A stretch of 30,018 bases of DNA from CAYZAW01 sp964476505 (GTDB taxonomy: Bacteria > Bacillota > Clostridia > Christensenellales > CAG-138). Of this stretch, positions 1 to 7,637 are shown one piece after another (the stretch's first letter is position 1; every line of letters begins with the position of its first letter). A program made the translations under genes and the position numbers. The stretch covers positions 1 to 30,018 of the forward strand of contig CAYZAW010000029.1 in NCBI GenBank assembly GCA_964476505.1, in the 5' to 3' direction. The notes beneath the pieces were generated by a model, which did no database searches, had not been told where the DNA came from, and worked only from the letters and a program-made list of their open reading frames with translations.

Positions 1-60
1 GGAAAATGACACGGCTGGCTGCCGTGCCTTAAACCTTAAATATTATTGTAGGAGGATAGC

Positions 61-96
61 GTGAAAACAACAGTAACACAAGGGAAATGGCTGTAG
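61..96 (+). pseudogene. Possible 5' stub of a gene cut by the IS110 insertion
   Basis: A good ribosome binding site (GGAGG near 52-56) precedes a GTG codon at 61 that opens an 11-codon frame (MKTTVTQGKWL) ending in TAG at 94-96. The preceding leader has a small hairpin (CACGGC 10-15 pairs with GCCGTG 21-26). So strong a start signal in front of so short a frame, directly beside a transposase, suggests the natural gene was interrupted. The continuation is not recognised: the small anchor protein at 1723 has its own signal peptide and reads naturally from its own ATG. It could instead be a chance RBS-like stretch. Confidence 0.3.
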
Positions 97-154
97 CTCC
101 AGTTCAAGGCATAACAAAAAGCCCTATCGTCAAGGGCGAAAATGGCAAATGGAG

Positions 155-1414
155 TTACGCAGGCAAAGAAAGGTTCTCCGGAAGAACAATGCCCTGCGAA
201 ACGAGAAGCTTGATAGCTTGTTTGATCGCCTTGTCCCGTTGCTTGTCCCGAAGCTCTTGGGGCATGTCGATCTGCAATAGGTCGGAAGGATTGAACACCT
301 CGCCAGTCGAGAGCATGTGGAATATGGCGGTGAGCATCATCCTTGCGACGGCGATAATGGCCCGTTTCTTGCCACGGCGTTTAGCAATGCGCTCGTACTT
401 GATGCGGTAGTAGGCGGAATCCCTGCATTTCACAGCGGCGTGAGCCGCTTGCACGAGAGCGGGTTTGAGATAGACCCCGGCTCTTGAAATGCGGACGGAC
501 TTCTTCTTACCGGCAGACTGGTTGTTTGAGGGCGTAAGACCCGCCCACGAACAAAGCCGCTTGGAAGACGAGAACTGGGTCATGTCGGTGCCAATCTCGG
601 AGATGACCGTGATGGCAGTTTTGCGGTCAACTCCGGGGATGGTACAAAGCAAAGAGATTGCGCTTTCGAACGGGGCGGCTATTTCAGCGATGGATCGGTC
701 GATTTTATCGATAGCGGTTTCAATGAAATCGTAATGCTCCTTGACACAGCGGATGCGCGTTTTCTGCTCCTCGGTCATTTGAAAGCCCTCGATGGACTCC
801 AATACCGCGTCAGCTTTCTTTTTGAGAGAGCGTTGGAGCAGGGAAACACAGTATTCCGGGTCAAAGGAATCGCCGTTGACCAGGTAATCCGTAATGGAAG
901 ACGCGGACTTACCAAACATGTCAGAAACGACAGAGTCAAGGGCAACATTGCAAACAGTGAAAGCATTTTGGAAACGGTTCTTCTCGCTGGATTTGCAGGA
1001 GACCAGCTTGTAACGGTAGCGCGTATACTCGCGCAGGATACGCACCCGCTTTTCCGGGATAAAACTGCCGGGCACAAGACCGAGCCGGAACAGGTCGCCG
1101 ATCCATTTGGAATCCTTCTCGTCGTCTTTATTTCCCTTGACGGCGGAGACCCATTTGGGATTGGCAACCGTGACGTGAATAACGTCTTCCAGCAGGTTGT
1201 AGATGGGAACGTAGTATTTACCCGTGCTTTCCATGCAAACGTCAAAGCAGTTGTTGTCAAGAAGCCACTGCTTGAACGCCAAGATGGAGCTGTTGAAGGT
1301 AGAGAACCGTTTCTTACGGTAGGTTGGGACAATGCCTTCCGTAGTGATGAGCGTGGCGACGAGAAAAGACTTGTGAACATCGACGCCGCAGCAGATAGGG
1401 TAAACGACCCGCAA
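155..1414 (-). CDS. IS110-family transposase (RuvC-like DEDD recombinase)
   Basis: Catalyses excision and integration of the element through a bridge-RNA-guided recombinase mechanism, as known for IS110. The 419-residue product has the usual family length. The N-terminal RuvC-like domain starts with GVDVHK (first catalytic Asp) and continues with MESTGKYY (catalytic Glu). The C-terminal Transposase_20 domain has the helix-hairpin-helix-like CTIPGVDRKTAITVISEIG and then the conserved FSSSKRLCSWAGLTPSNNQSAG stretch, including the serine region used by this family. The start is TTG at 1414, supported by GAGGAGG about eight bases upstream. The frame is intact, so the element could still be active. 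Long frames on the opposite strand are shadows of this gene. Confidence 0.95.
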   Translation of the reverse strand: MRVVYPICCGVDVHKSFLVATLITTEGIVPTYRKKRFSTFNSSILAFKQWLLDNNCFDVCMESTGKYYVPIYNLLEDVIHVTVANPKWVSAVKGNKDDEKDSKWIGDLFRLGLVPGSFIPEKRVRILREYTRYRYKLVSCKSSEKNRFQNAFTVCNVALDSVVSDMFGKSASSITDYLVNGDSFDPEYCVSLLQRSLKKKADAVLESIEGFQMTEEQKTRIRCVKEHYDFIETAIDKIDRSIAEIAAPFESAISLLCTIPGVDRKTAITVISEIGTDMTQFSSSKRLCSWAGLTPSNNQSAGKKKSVRISRAGVYLKPALVQAAHAAVKCRDSAYYRIKYERIAKRRGKKRAIIAVARMMLTAIFHMLSTGEVFNPSDLLQIDMPQELRDKQRDKAIKQAIKLLVSQGIVLPENLSLPA

Positions 1415-1640
1415 AATGATTCCTCCTCACAATAGATTTGTGAGGAAAGAAGCAGTGACTGGATCGCCGCACAATTAACGAAAAGGCTAAACAATGACTA
1501 GCGTGCGATTTCGAGAACCACTTATTTGTGCTTGAAAGGCGATCCTTACTCTGGTTGTTATACTGATTTTTGCGAAGAAGCGAATTCGACTTCTCCTGCC
1601 GGGCTTTGTAGTATGCTTCCTCCTCAAAGTTAGTATATCA
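1415..1640 (-). ncRNA. Candidate bridge-RNA region of the IS110 element
   Basis: About 225 bases lie between the transposase start and the inferred left end of the element and contain no convincing gene. In IS110-subgroup elements this position encodes the structured bridge RNA that pairs with target and donor DNA. Visible structure includes a perfect 7-bp hairpin with a 5-base loop at 1426-1444 (CTCACAA/TTGTGAG), beside the transposase RBS, and a partly paired palindrome around CGAATTCG near 1580-1590. A TATACT -10-like box lies at 1632-1637 on the minus strand. The RNA is inferred from position and family knowledge; its ends and guide loops were not determined. Confidence 0.45.
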
Positions 1641-1722
1641 TGCGGATGTTGACCGTGCATTCGCTTCCCCTTTTTCATTACTATTTGTGCCGCTAGCGGT
1701 CAGCGGCGGAATGGATGTTGTT

Positions 1723-2301
1723 ATGAAAGCAAAAAAAGGCATCGCTCTGGCACTGGCGCTGGCGCTGGTTCTTTTGGTATCCTCTGCCGCGCTGGCAATT
1801 CCCAGCCCTACGGGGTCAACGGTGGCCGGAACGAGCGCAAATGTATCCAAGGTTGAGGTCAAGTCCGTCTCCTCCGTAAAGAAGGAGTCGCTGACGCTGG
1901 CGGCGCAAGCCTATATCAGCAACCAAATCGGTGCGGACTATCGGGCGGACGCGCTTCTTGTTCTGGACTTGATCGTGACCCGTACAGACAACAGGCCTGT
2001 AACGATAGCATTAAACGTTGCGGGCGTGCAGCCGGGAGATGTTATTCTTGTGTCTCACGAAAAAGCGGACGGCACTGTTGAGATCGTACCTGCAAAGGTA
2101 CCGGCTGGCGGCGTGGTGGAATTCACGCTGCGCGAACCATCTCCCATTGCCATTGTTCGGGTAGCGCCGAAGGGCGCGGTGCCGGCACCCGTTATGCCCA
2201 AAACCGGAGACAACACTTCGGCAGTACCCGCGGCATTGCTGCTGGCGGCTTGCATCGCTGTTGTTGGAACATGCGGCAGAGCTTTGAAAAAAGCATTGTA
2301 A
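1723..2301 (+). CDS. Small secreted protein with LPXTG-like sortase anchor (MPKTG)
   Basis: The 192-residue product starts with a classic signal peptide (MKAKKG, a run of Ala/Leu/Val, then SAALA as likely cleavage site near residue 25). A short beta-rich body follows, and the C terminus has MPKTGDNTS (residues about 158-166), a hydrophobic stretch and a basic tail (RALKKAL). That is a sortase sorting signal with Met in place of Leu. ATG 1723 is preferred because it opens the signal peptide; ATG 1711 and GTG 1687 lie in frame. The RBS is weak, fitting loss of the native leader to the neighbouring insertion. The body is not recognised. It is probably displayed on the cell wall; no sortase gene is in the window. 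Confidence 0.7.
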   Translation: MKAKKGIALALALALVLLVSSAALAIPSPTGSTVAGTSANVSKVEVKSVSSVKKESLTLAAQAYISNQIGADYRADALLVLDLIVTRTDNRPVTIALNVAGVQPGDVILVSHEKADGTVEIVPAKVPAGGVVEFTLREPSPIAIVRVAPKGAVPAPVMPKTGDNTSAVPAALLLAACIAVVGTCGRALKKAL

Positions 2302-2518
2302 AAAGCGCGGGCGCCCCTGTTAAAAGGAAGTCGGTAGGTGGGGAGCTGTTGACGTGATACGCAGCAGTTGCGGCTCCTCATTCCTGCCCTTTTCTACAAA
2401 TCCACACCCAACGCAGCCTTGATTTTCAAGATGCCGCGGCTGTGGCGCGATAGAATTTGCCAACCGAAGGCCTTGCGGCGTCCGGATGGCGGAGCCTGCC
2501 CGTTTAGAAAGGCAAAAA
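2302..2518 (+). promoter_or_regulatory. Leader region of the polysaccharide operon
   Basis: This spacer before the antiterminator gene holds a long imperfect stem: GGGGAGC at about 2340-2346 can pair with GCTCCTC at about 2374-2380, with a smaller TGTTG/CAGCA helix inside. LoaP-type factors are known to load on RNA hairpins in the leader of their target operon, so this stem is a candidate recruitment site. No convincing sigma-A promoter was found by eye: a TAGAAT at about 2451 lacks a good -35 box. Assignment is by position only. Confidence 0.3.
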
Positions 2519-3133
2519 ATGGGAAATCATGTATGGAAATTCGATGAATCGCTCAAGCGGCGGCGTACGGTGCTGAAAGCCGTGGGGTATGACGCATACT
2601 GCCTGTTTTGCGCTACCGGCACGGAAGTCGATATCGCCGGCGCGTTGAACCGGGGGAACGAACGGTTTCTGGCGCTGCCCTTTGTGCGTATGATGCACAA
2701 AAGCACGAACGGCGTGCGGGAAATGACGCAGGATGTGCTTTTAAAGGGCTATGTATTTTTGTTTGTGCCCCATGGTACCGCTCTTTATAGGGTGGACGGC
2801 AATGTAAATATTTATTACGTGCTGGGGCAGAAAAACGGTGCCGCGGTGCTGACGGGATCAGACCGCAGGTATGCCGGATGGATATTGTCTATGGGCGGGC
2901 TGCTTGGCGTTTCGCAGGCGGCGCGCGTGGGAGATAGGGTGAAGATCGTAGGCGGCCCGCTTTTGGATGTGGCGGGCAGCATCAAAGAATATGCGAAAAG
3001 AAACCGGAATTGCCGGGTGCAGATAGATATGGCCGGCCAACAGTTAAGCGTATGGCTCCCCTTTGACTGGGTGGAGCAGGTAGATGCGGCGGTTGGCCAA
3101 TATAAGGAGGAAGAAGTATATGGACGCGCCTGA
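2519..3133 (+). CDS. loaP: LoaP/NusG-like transcription antitermination protein
   Basis: A specialised NusG paralogue that should bind RNA polymerase and let it read through terminators in the long operon behind it. The 204-residue product has an N-terminal NGN domain (AYCLFCATGTEVDIAGALN, then LLKGYVFLFVP near residues 80-90) and a C-terminal KOW-type domain (VGDRVKIVGGPLLDVAGSI). ATG 2519 is chosen over ATG 2486 because an AAAGG lies six bases upstream and MGNHVWKF opens the domain cleanly. Its stop overlaps the start of the sugar transferase by 14 bases. Known relatives (LoaP, UpxY, RfaH) head polysaccharide or antibiotic operons, as here. Housekeeping NusG is unlikely given the divergent sequence and the context. 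Confidence 0.82.
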   Translation: MGNHVWKFDESLKRRRTVLKAVGYDAYCLFCATGTEVDIAGALNRGNERFLALPFVRMMHKSTNGVREMTQDVLLKGYVFLFVPHGTALYRVDGNVNIYYVLGQKNGAAVLTGSDRRYAGWILSMGGLLGVSQAARVGDRVKIVGGPLLDVAGSIKEYAKRNRNCRVQIDMAGQQLSVWLPFDWVEQVDAAVGQYKEEEVYGRA

Positions 3134-3914
3134 TATGAACGCCGCGGCGGCGATTGGAGGGGAGTATTACGGGGGTGCGCTGGGGTTGGACTCCGGTGCG
3201 CGGGCGGAAGCGGTCAAAATGACCGTAGGCCTTGGGGGCAATGTGGTAAGCGGCCCCTTTCCTGCGGTGCTGCCCCGGGAATACGCCTACCGGGAAAAGC
3301 CCGTGTACGAGGCGGTCAAAAGGGCGTTCGATATCCTATTTGCCATGATCGCGATCCTTCTTGCTTCGCCGGTGATGCTGCTTGCCGCCATCGCCATCAA
3401 GCTGGAGGACGGCGGGCCGGTGATCTATAAAAGGGTCTGCGTAGGGAAAAACCGCAAGCCTTATGTGATGTATAAATTCCGCAGCATGGTGATCGGGGCA
3501 GACGGCCTTGCAGAAGAATTGTTTACGCCGGAGCAAAAAGCCAAACATGCAATGGGCGACAAATTCGCAGACGATCCGAGAATAACAAAGGTCGGTCATG
3601 TACTGCGAAAGACCAGCGTGGATGAATTGCCGCAGTTCATTTGTATTCTAAAGAACGATATGAGCCTGATAGGCCCCAGGCCGGTTACCGAACGTGAAGC
3701 CGCGACTTATGGAGCAAGTATGGATCAGCTGTTGTCAACAAAGCCCGGAATCACCGGATACTGGCAGGTGTATGGGCGGGCAAATCAGCCGTACTTAAGC
3801 AGGGAAGCGCAAACGCTGCAGCTGGATTATGTGAAGCAGCGCGGGGTATTGCTGGATATCAAACTGTTCTTTTTAACAATAAAAGCCGTTGTTTGCGGAA
3901 ACGGTGCGAGATGA
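3120..3914 (+). CDS. Undecaprenyl-phosphate sugar-1-phosphate transferase (initiating enzyme)
   Basis: Starts glycan assembly by moving a sugar 1-phosphate from a nucleotide sugar to undecaprenyl phosphate at the inner membrane face. The 264-residue product has a low-complexity N-terminal extension (about 60 residues, rich in Gly/Ala), one membrane segment (about 70-93, DILFAMIAILLASPVMLL) and the bacterial sugar transferase core: KFRSM, then DDPRITKVGHVLRKTSVDELPQF, MSLIGPRPV and PGITGYWQV. This is the short monotopic form without the four extra membrane helices of WbaP-type proteins. Start 3120 is set by AAGGAGG nine bases upstream. The sugar it transfers cannot be told from sequence. Its stop overlaps the next start (ATGA). 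Confidence 0.9.
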   Translation: MDAPDMNAAAAIGGEYYGGALGLDSGARAEAVKMTVGLGGNVVSGPFPAVLPREYAYREKPVYEAVKRAFDILFAMIAILLASPVMLLAAIAIKLEDGGPVIYKRVCVGKNRKPYVMYKFRSMVIGADGLAEELFTPEQKAKHAMGDKFADDPRITKVGHVLRKTSVDELPQFICILKNDMSLIGPRPVTEREAATYGASMDQLLSTKPGITGYWQVYGRANQPYLSREAQTLQLDYVKQRGVLLDIKLFFLTIKAVVCGNGAR

Positions 3915-4618
3915 AGGCCTTTCTTCTTGCGGCAGGGCTTGGCACACGCCTGCGGCCGTTGACCGAAACAACGCCCAAGTGCCTGATTCCCGTTTGCGGG
4001 AAACCGTTGCTGGCGTGGTGGATGGAGCTGTTTTTACGGCACGGGGTGGATACGGTGCTTGTTAATACCCACTATCTTTCGGCGCAGGTACGCGCCTTCC
4101 TTTATGCCTATAACGCGGCGAAAACGGGCGTTCGAATCGTGGAAGCATATGAACCGCAGCTGTTGGGAAGCGGCGGCACGATTAAGGTGAACCGGGCGTT
4201 TATCGGTGCAGACGAGAGCTTTTTGATCTGCAACGCGGATAACCTGACGGATATCGATCTATCCGATTTGATGACATATCACAACACACATACCGGCGTG
4301 ATCACGATGGCGCTGTTTCGTAGCGACTGCCCGCGGCAGTGCGGCATTGCTGCATTGGATTCAACAGGAAGAATCACGGAATTTACGGAGAAGCCGGAAG
4401 CCCCCGTAAGCAATTTGGCAAACGCGGGGGTCTATATTGCGCGAAAAGAACTGTTTATGCACATTCCGGAAAACGGGTTCTGCGATTTGGGCAAAGACGT
4501 GCTTCCAAGGCTCATCGGGCGCATGTACGGCTATGAGATGCACGATTACCTGATCGATATCGGAACACTAAAAAACTTGGAAAAGGCGAGGGGGAATTGG
4601 GCGTATGATCATCTCTAA
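3911..4618 (+). CDS. hddC: D-glycero-alpha-D-manno-heptose 1-phosphate guanylyltransferase-like nucleotidyltransferase
   Basis: Probably makes GDP-D-glycero-alpha-D-manno-heptose from heptose 1-phosphate and GTP in the cytoplasm. The 235-residue product opens with the nucleotidyltransferase signature AAGLGTRLRPLTETTPKCLIPVCGKP and has a sugar-binding NADN and a TEKPE loop. The fold alone would also fit mannose- or glucose-1-phosphate nucleotidyltransferases; the heptose call rests on the adjacent hddA, gmhB and gmhA. The ATG is the ATGA overlap with the previous stop. The longer frame from 3893 lacks a better start. The gene overlaps the kinase behind it by 14 bases. Confidence 0.8.
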   Translation: MKAFLLAAGLGTRLRPLTETTPKCLIPVCGKPLLAWWMELFLRHGVDTVLVNTHYLSAQVRAFLYAYNAAKTGVRIVEAYEPQLLGSGGTIKVNRAFIGADESFLICNADNLTDIDLSDLMTYHNTHTGVITMALFRSDCPRQCGIAALDSTGRITEFTEKPEAPVSNLANAGVYIARKELFMHIPENGFCDLGKDVLPRLIGRMYGYEMHDYLIDIGTLKNLEKARGNWAYDHL

Positions 4619-5579
4619 AACGCCGCTTAGAATCGGCTTTGTGGGCGGGGGTACGGACATCGATGCTTTTTACAGCACGGGATACGGCGCGGTGGTCAGC
4701 GCCACCATCAATAAATACATTTATGTAACGGTGCATAAGCGCTTCGATTCCTCCATACGCGTGAGCTACACCAAAACCGAGGTGGTCGACCGGGTGGAGG
4801 ACTTGCAGCACGATATCGTAAAGGCGTGCCTGCAAATGGTTGGCATCAAGGAAGGCATTGAGATCACGACCATCGGCGAGGTGCCTGCGGGTACGGGGCT
4901 GGGCTCCTCCAGCAGCCTTACGGTAGGGCTGCTCAATGCGCTTTACGCCTACAAAGGCGTTACGCTTTCTGCAAAAAACCTGATGGAGCGGGCTTCCGAG
5001 GTGGAAATCGGCATCTTGCGTTCGCCCATCGGCAAGCAGGATCAATGCGCGGCGGCCTTTGGCGGCATGAATTACTTCCGCTTTGAAGCGGACGAAACCG
5101 TAAACCGCCAGCAGCTTGTGCTGCCGGAGCTAACATGCCGCACGCTGGAGCGGAAGCTGATGATGCTATATACAGGGCATCAGCGAAGCGCAAACGGCAT
5201 ATTGGCCTCCCAGAAAGAGAAAACGCCCGCCAGCATGGATACCCTGATCCAAATGCGGGAGCAGGCAGAGGCCATGCGGAAGCTCTTAACAGGCACGGAG
5301 GACTTTTATGAGGACTTTGCTGCCATGCTTCACGATGGCTGGATGAAAAAACGCTCTATCACCGGCGAGATCAGCAACAGTGCCATAGACGACCTGTATG
5401 ACCGCGCCCGGCAGGCAGGCGCGAAGGGTGGAAAGCTTTTAGGTGCGGGCGGCGGCGGATTTTTGCTGCTCTACTGCGACGAAAAGGATCAGTCCCGGGT
5501 GCGGCAAACACTAGGGCTTCGGGAGCTCGATTTTTACTTTACAAGATATGGCAGCAGAATCGTCTACTTTGGTTCGTAA
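4605..5579 (+). CDS. hddA: D-glycero-alpha-D-manno-heptose 7-phosphate 1-kinase (GHMP kinase)
   Basis: Phosphorylates D-glycero-D-manno-heptose 7-phosphate at C1 to give the alpha-1,7-bisphosphate. The 324-residue product has all three GHMP motifs: PLRIGFVGGGTD near the N terminus, the ATP-binding PAGTGLGSSSSLTVGLLNAL in the middle and KGGKLLGAGGGGFLLLY near the C terminus. SPIGKQDQCAAAFGG is typical of HddA and related sugar kinases. The start overlaps the end of hddC by 14 bases, suggesting translational coupling. Its stop lies 32 bases inside the next frame. A fucokinase-like role is possible from fold alone but unlikely with gmhA and gmhB beside it. Confidence 0.88.
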   Translation: MIISKTPLRIGFVGGGTDIDAFYSTGYGAVVSATINKYIYVTVHKRFDSSIRVSYTKTEVVDRVEDLQHDIVKACLQMVGIKEGIEITTIGEVPAGTGLGSSSSLTVGLLNALYAYKGVTLSAKNLMERASEVEIGILRSPIGKQDQCAAAFGGMNYFRFEADETVNRQQLVLPELTCRTLERKLMMLYTGHQRSANGILASQKEKTPASMDTLIQMREQAEAMRKLLTGTEDFYEDFAAMLHDGWMKKRSITGEISNSAIDDLYDRARQAGAKGGKLLGAGGGGFLLLYCDEKDQSRVRQTLGLRELDFYFTRYGSRIVYFGS

Positions 5580-6090
5580 GGTCATCTTTTTAGACCGGGA
5601 CGGCGTGATCAACCGCTGTGCGCCGCCCCATCAGTATATTCGCACATGGGAGGAATTCGAGTTTTTGCCCCATGCGGCGGAGGCTATATGTCTCTTTTGC
5701 GAAAAGGGGTATACGGTCACGGTGATCAGCAGCCAGCGGGGCGTTGCGCAGGGCTTGCTGACTGCTGACGCGCTGGACGAGCTTCACCGGCGCATGTGCG
5801 CGGCATTGGCACTGGAAGGCGCGTATATCCATTCAATTTATGTATGTCCCCATGAGAACAACACCTGCCGCTGCAGGAAGCCGAAGATCGGTCTGTTTCT
5901 TCGCGCGGAGCAGGACGTGCCCGTGGACAAGGGGCGGTCTTGGATGATCGGAGACAGCGAATGCGATATTCTGGCCGGAATGCGTTACGGCGTGCATACC
6001 GCATTGATCGGGCAGGGCGCATACGGACAGACCATACGCTGCAACAGCCTGTGGGAGGCTGCGGCGATCATTACGGGAGGTGGAATATGA
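5548..6090 (+). CDS. gmhB: D-glycero-D-manno-heptose 1,7-bisphosphate 7-phosphatase
   Basis: Removes the 7-phosphate so that HddC can activate the sugar. The 180-residue HAD-family product has the nucleophile motif IFLDRDGVIN, the Ser/Thr-type motif VISSQRGVA, the GmhB-specific zinc loop CPHENNTCRCRKP and the acidic motif MIGDSECDILAG. ATG 5548 lies inside hddA and lacks a good RBS, so it probably depends on coupling; TTG 5569 is an in-frame alternative nearer the conserved start. Length fits GmhB. It sits third in the heptose cassette and ends in an ATGA overlap with the epimerase gene. Confidence 0.88.
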   Translation: MAAESSTLVRKVIFLDRDGVINRCAPPHQYIRTWEEFEFLPHAAEAICLFCEKGYTVTVISSQRGVAQGLLTADALDELHRRMCAALALEGAYIHSIYVCPHENNTCRCRKPKIGLFLRAEQDVPVDKGRSWMIGDSECDILAGMRYGVHTALIGQGAYGQTIRCNSLWEAAAIITGGGI

Positions 6091-7058
6091 AGGTACTCAT
6101 CACCGGCGGCGCGGGGTATATCGGCAGCCATTGCAACGCGTATCTGGCGCATAAGGGCATACAAACGGTAGTGCTGGACGATTTGAGCTGTGGGCACCGG
6201 GAAGCGGTAACGGCGGGCAGGCTTGTGCGGGGTAGCTTTGGCGATGCCGCTCTTTTGGAGGAGCTGATGGCGGAGGAGCGGTTTGACGCTATGCTTCATT
6301 TTGCGGCGTTTGCCAGCGTGCCGGACTCGGTGGAACGACCGGCACGGTACTATCGCAATAATATTACGAACATGCAAACGCTGCTGGACGCCTGTGTTGC
6401 GCATGATATCGGGCACATCGTATTCTCCTCCTCTGCCGCTGCGTTTGGGGAGCCGCGTTATATGCCTATGGACGAGGCACATCCTATGCAGCCCATCAAC
6501 CCCTACGGGTTTACAAAGCTGGCAGGCGAACGGCTGCTGGCGGATTATGAGCGGGCGTACGGCTTAAGGTATTGCGCGTTTCGGTACTTCTGCGCGGCGG
6601 GAGCCGCAAAGGACGGCAGTCTTGGAGAAGCACACAGCGAGGAAACGCATTTGATACCTGTGATGATTCGGGCGGCTAAGAACAACACGCCTTTTTCCGT
6701 CTTCGGCGGGGATTACGATACCAAAGACGGCAGCTGCATACGGGACTTCGTGCATGTGCTGGATCTTGCAGAGGCGCATTATCTGGGTTTGCGGTACATT
6801 CTAGAGGGGAATCCGTCGGAGCAGTTCAATCTGGGAAGTGGCAGGGGCTTTACGGTATTGGAAACGCTCCGGGCGCTGGAGCAGGTCACAGGACGGCCTG
6901 TGCCGTACAAAATGGCCGACAGGCGGGAGGGGGACCCCGCCGTGCTGGTAGCGTCCGTTAACAAGGCAAAGCGCCTGCTTCGGTGGGAGCCCAAGCACAG
7001 CACCATGGAGGAAATGCTATCGGACGCTTGGAATTGGGAGAACAACAGAGCTTATTAA
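6087..7058 (+). CDS. galE: NAD-dependent sugar epimerase, UDP-glucose 4-epimerase type
   Basis: An extended short-chain dehydrogenase of 323 residues, probably interconverting UDP-glucose and UDP-galactose (or the N-acetyl forms). It has the Rossmann motif ITGGAGYIGSH at the N terminus, the catalytic Ser region FSSSAAAFGEP and the YGFTK catalytic pair (Tyr, Lys). DFVHVLDLAEAHYLGL and FNLGSGRGFTVLE are typical of GalE. GGGAGG lies six bases before the ATG, which overlaps the gmhB stop (ATGA). It sits between gmhB and gmhA, so a role on a heptose nucleotide cannot be ruled out; the sequence itself looks like ordinary GalE. Confidence 0.85.
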   Translation: MKVLITGGAGYIGSHCNAYLAHKGIQTVVLDDLSCGHREAVTAGRLVRGSFGDAALLEELMAEERFDAMLHFAAFASVPDSVERPARYYRNNITNMQTLLDACVAHDIGHIVFSSSAAAFGEPRYMPMDEAHPMQPINPYGFTKLAGERLLADYERAYGLRYCAFRYFCAAGAAKDGSLGEAHSEETHLIPVMIRAAKNNTPFSVFGGDYDTKDGSCIRDFVHVLDLAEAHYLGLRYILEGNPSEQFNLGSGRGFTVLETLRALEQVTGRPVPYKMADRREGDPAVLVASVNKAKRLLRWEPKHSTMEEMLSDAWNWENNRAY

Positions 7059-7070
7059 GGAGGGGAAGAG

Positions 7071-7637
7071 ATGAAGGATTATACCGCCGCTATGCGGCAA
7101 TACATGGAAACGGAAATGCAGACGCTTCAACGGTTGGATATGGACGCGTTGAACTTAGCGGTGAACGCCATTGCGGACGCATATTCACGGGAGGCAGACA
7201 TCTATATCTGCGGCAACGGCGGCAGCGCCGCCACTGCCAGCCATTTTACCAATGATTTTAACAAGGGCATATCGGAGCATAAACCCAAGAAATTTCGTAT
7301 GCGCTGCCTGTGCGACAATGTTGCGACGCTTATGGCAGTGGCAAACGACGTTAGCTACGACGAGATATTCCGCTTTCAGCTGCGGGGCGTGCTGCGCCCG
7401 GGAGACCTTGTGATCGGCATTTCTGGTAGCGGCAATTCCAAGAACGTATTGAACGCCGTGCGTTACGCAAAGGAAATGGGCGTGGCAACCATCGGCGTTA
7501 CCGGCTATGACGGAGGGGAGCTGAAAGAACTGGCGGACTATCATATGGACGCCATGGTGAATGACATGCGGCTTTCCGAGGATATCCACATGATATTTGA
7601 CCATATGATGTTTCAGGTACTGGGAGAGGCGCTGTGA
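7071..7637 (+). CDS. gmhA: Sedoheptulose 7-phosphate isomerase (phosphoheptose isomerase)
   Basis: Converts sedoheptulose 7-phosphate to D-glycero-D-manno-heptose 7-phosphate, the entry step of the pathway. The 188-residue SIS-domain product has the family's phosphate-binding GNGGSAATASHFTND and ISGSGNSKNVL loops, and SEDIHMIFDHMM near the C terminus with His residues as in GmhA. Length matches the family. AAGGAGG lies directly upstream of ATG 7071. Together with hddA, gmhB and hddC it completes the GDP-heptose route. A DnaA-binding DiaA-like SIS protein is the main alternative and is made unlikely by context. Confidence 0.9.
   Translation: MKDYTAAMRQYMETEMQTLQRLDMDALNLAVNAIADAYSREADIYICGNGGSAATASHFTNDFNKGISEHKPKKFRMRCLCDNVATLMAVANDVSYDEIFRFQLRGVLRPGDLVIGISGSGNSKNVLNAVRYAKEMGVATIGVTGYDGGELKELADYHMDAMVNDMRLSEDIHMIFDHMMFQVLGEAL

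Larger units (their letters stand above)
87..1642 (-). mobile_element. IS110-family insertion sequence (approximate ends)
   Basis: The element is defined by the transposase at 155-1414 (minus). IS110 elements lack terminal inverted repeats, so the ends cannot be read off directly. The limits given are a hypothesis. Both flanks carry the triplet ATG (87-89 and 1640-1642). Joining the ends there would put a TTGAAC box (minus strand, 102-107) exactly 17 bases before a TATACT box (minus strand, 1632-1637), matching the junction promoter known for circular IS110 intermediates. The long non-coding side lies before the transposase, as in the IS110 (not IS1111) subgroup. Presence is certain; ends are uncertain by tens of bases. 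Confidence 0.6.

Noticed and set aside
1..60. Resemblance to the end of a c-di-GMP-I (GEMM) riboswitch (CCTTAAACC followed by TAGGAGGATAGC)
   Set aside because: The GCAAAGC part and the closing GGGGTTACC part are missing, and the 5' half lies outside the window; the likeness is too short.
734..1435. 233-residue frame on the plus strand opposite the transposase
   Set aside because: It is antisense to a clear IS110 transposase, has no RBS and shows no domain features.
1487..1678. 63-residue minus-strand frame before the transposase
   Set aside because: Basic, low-information product lying inside the expected non-coding bridge-RNA end of the element, with no family features.
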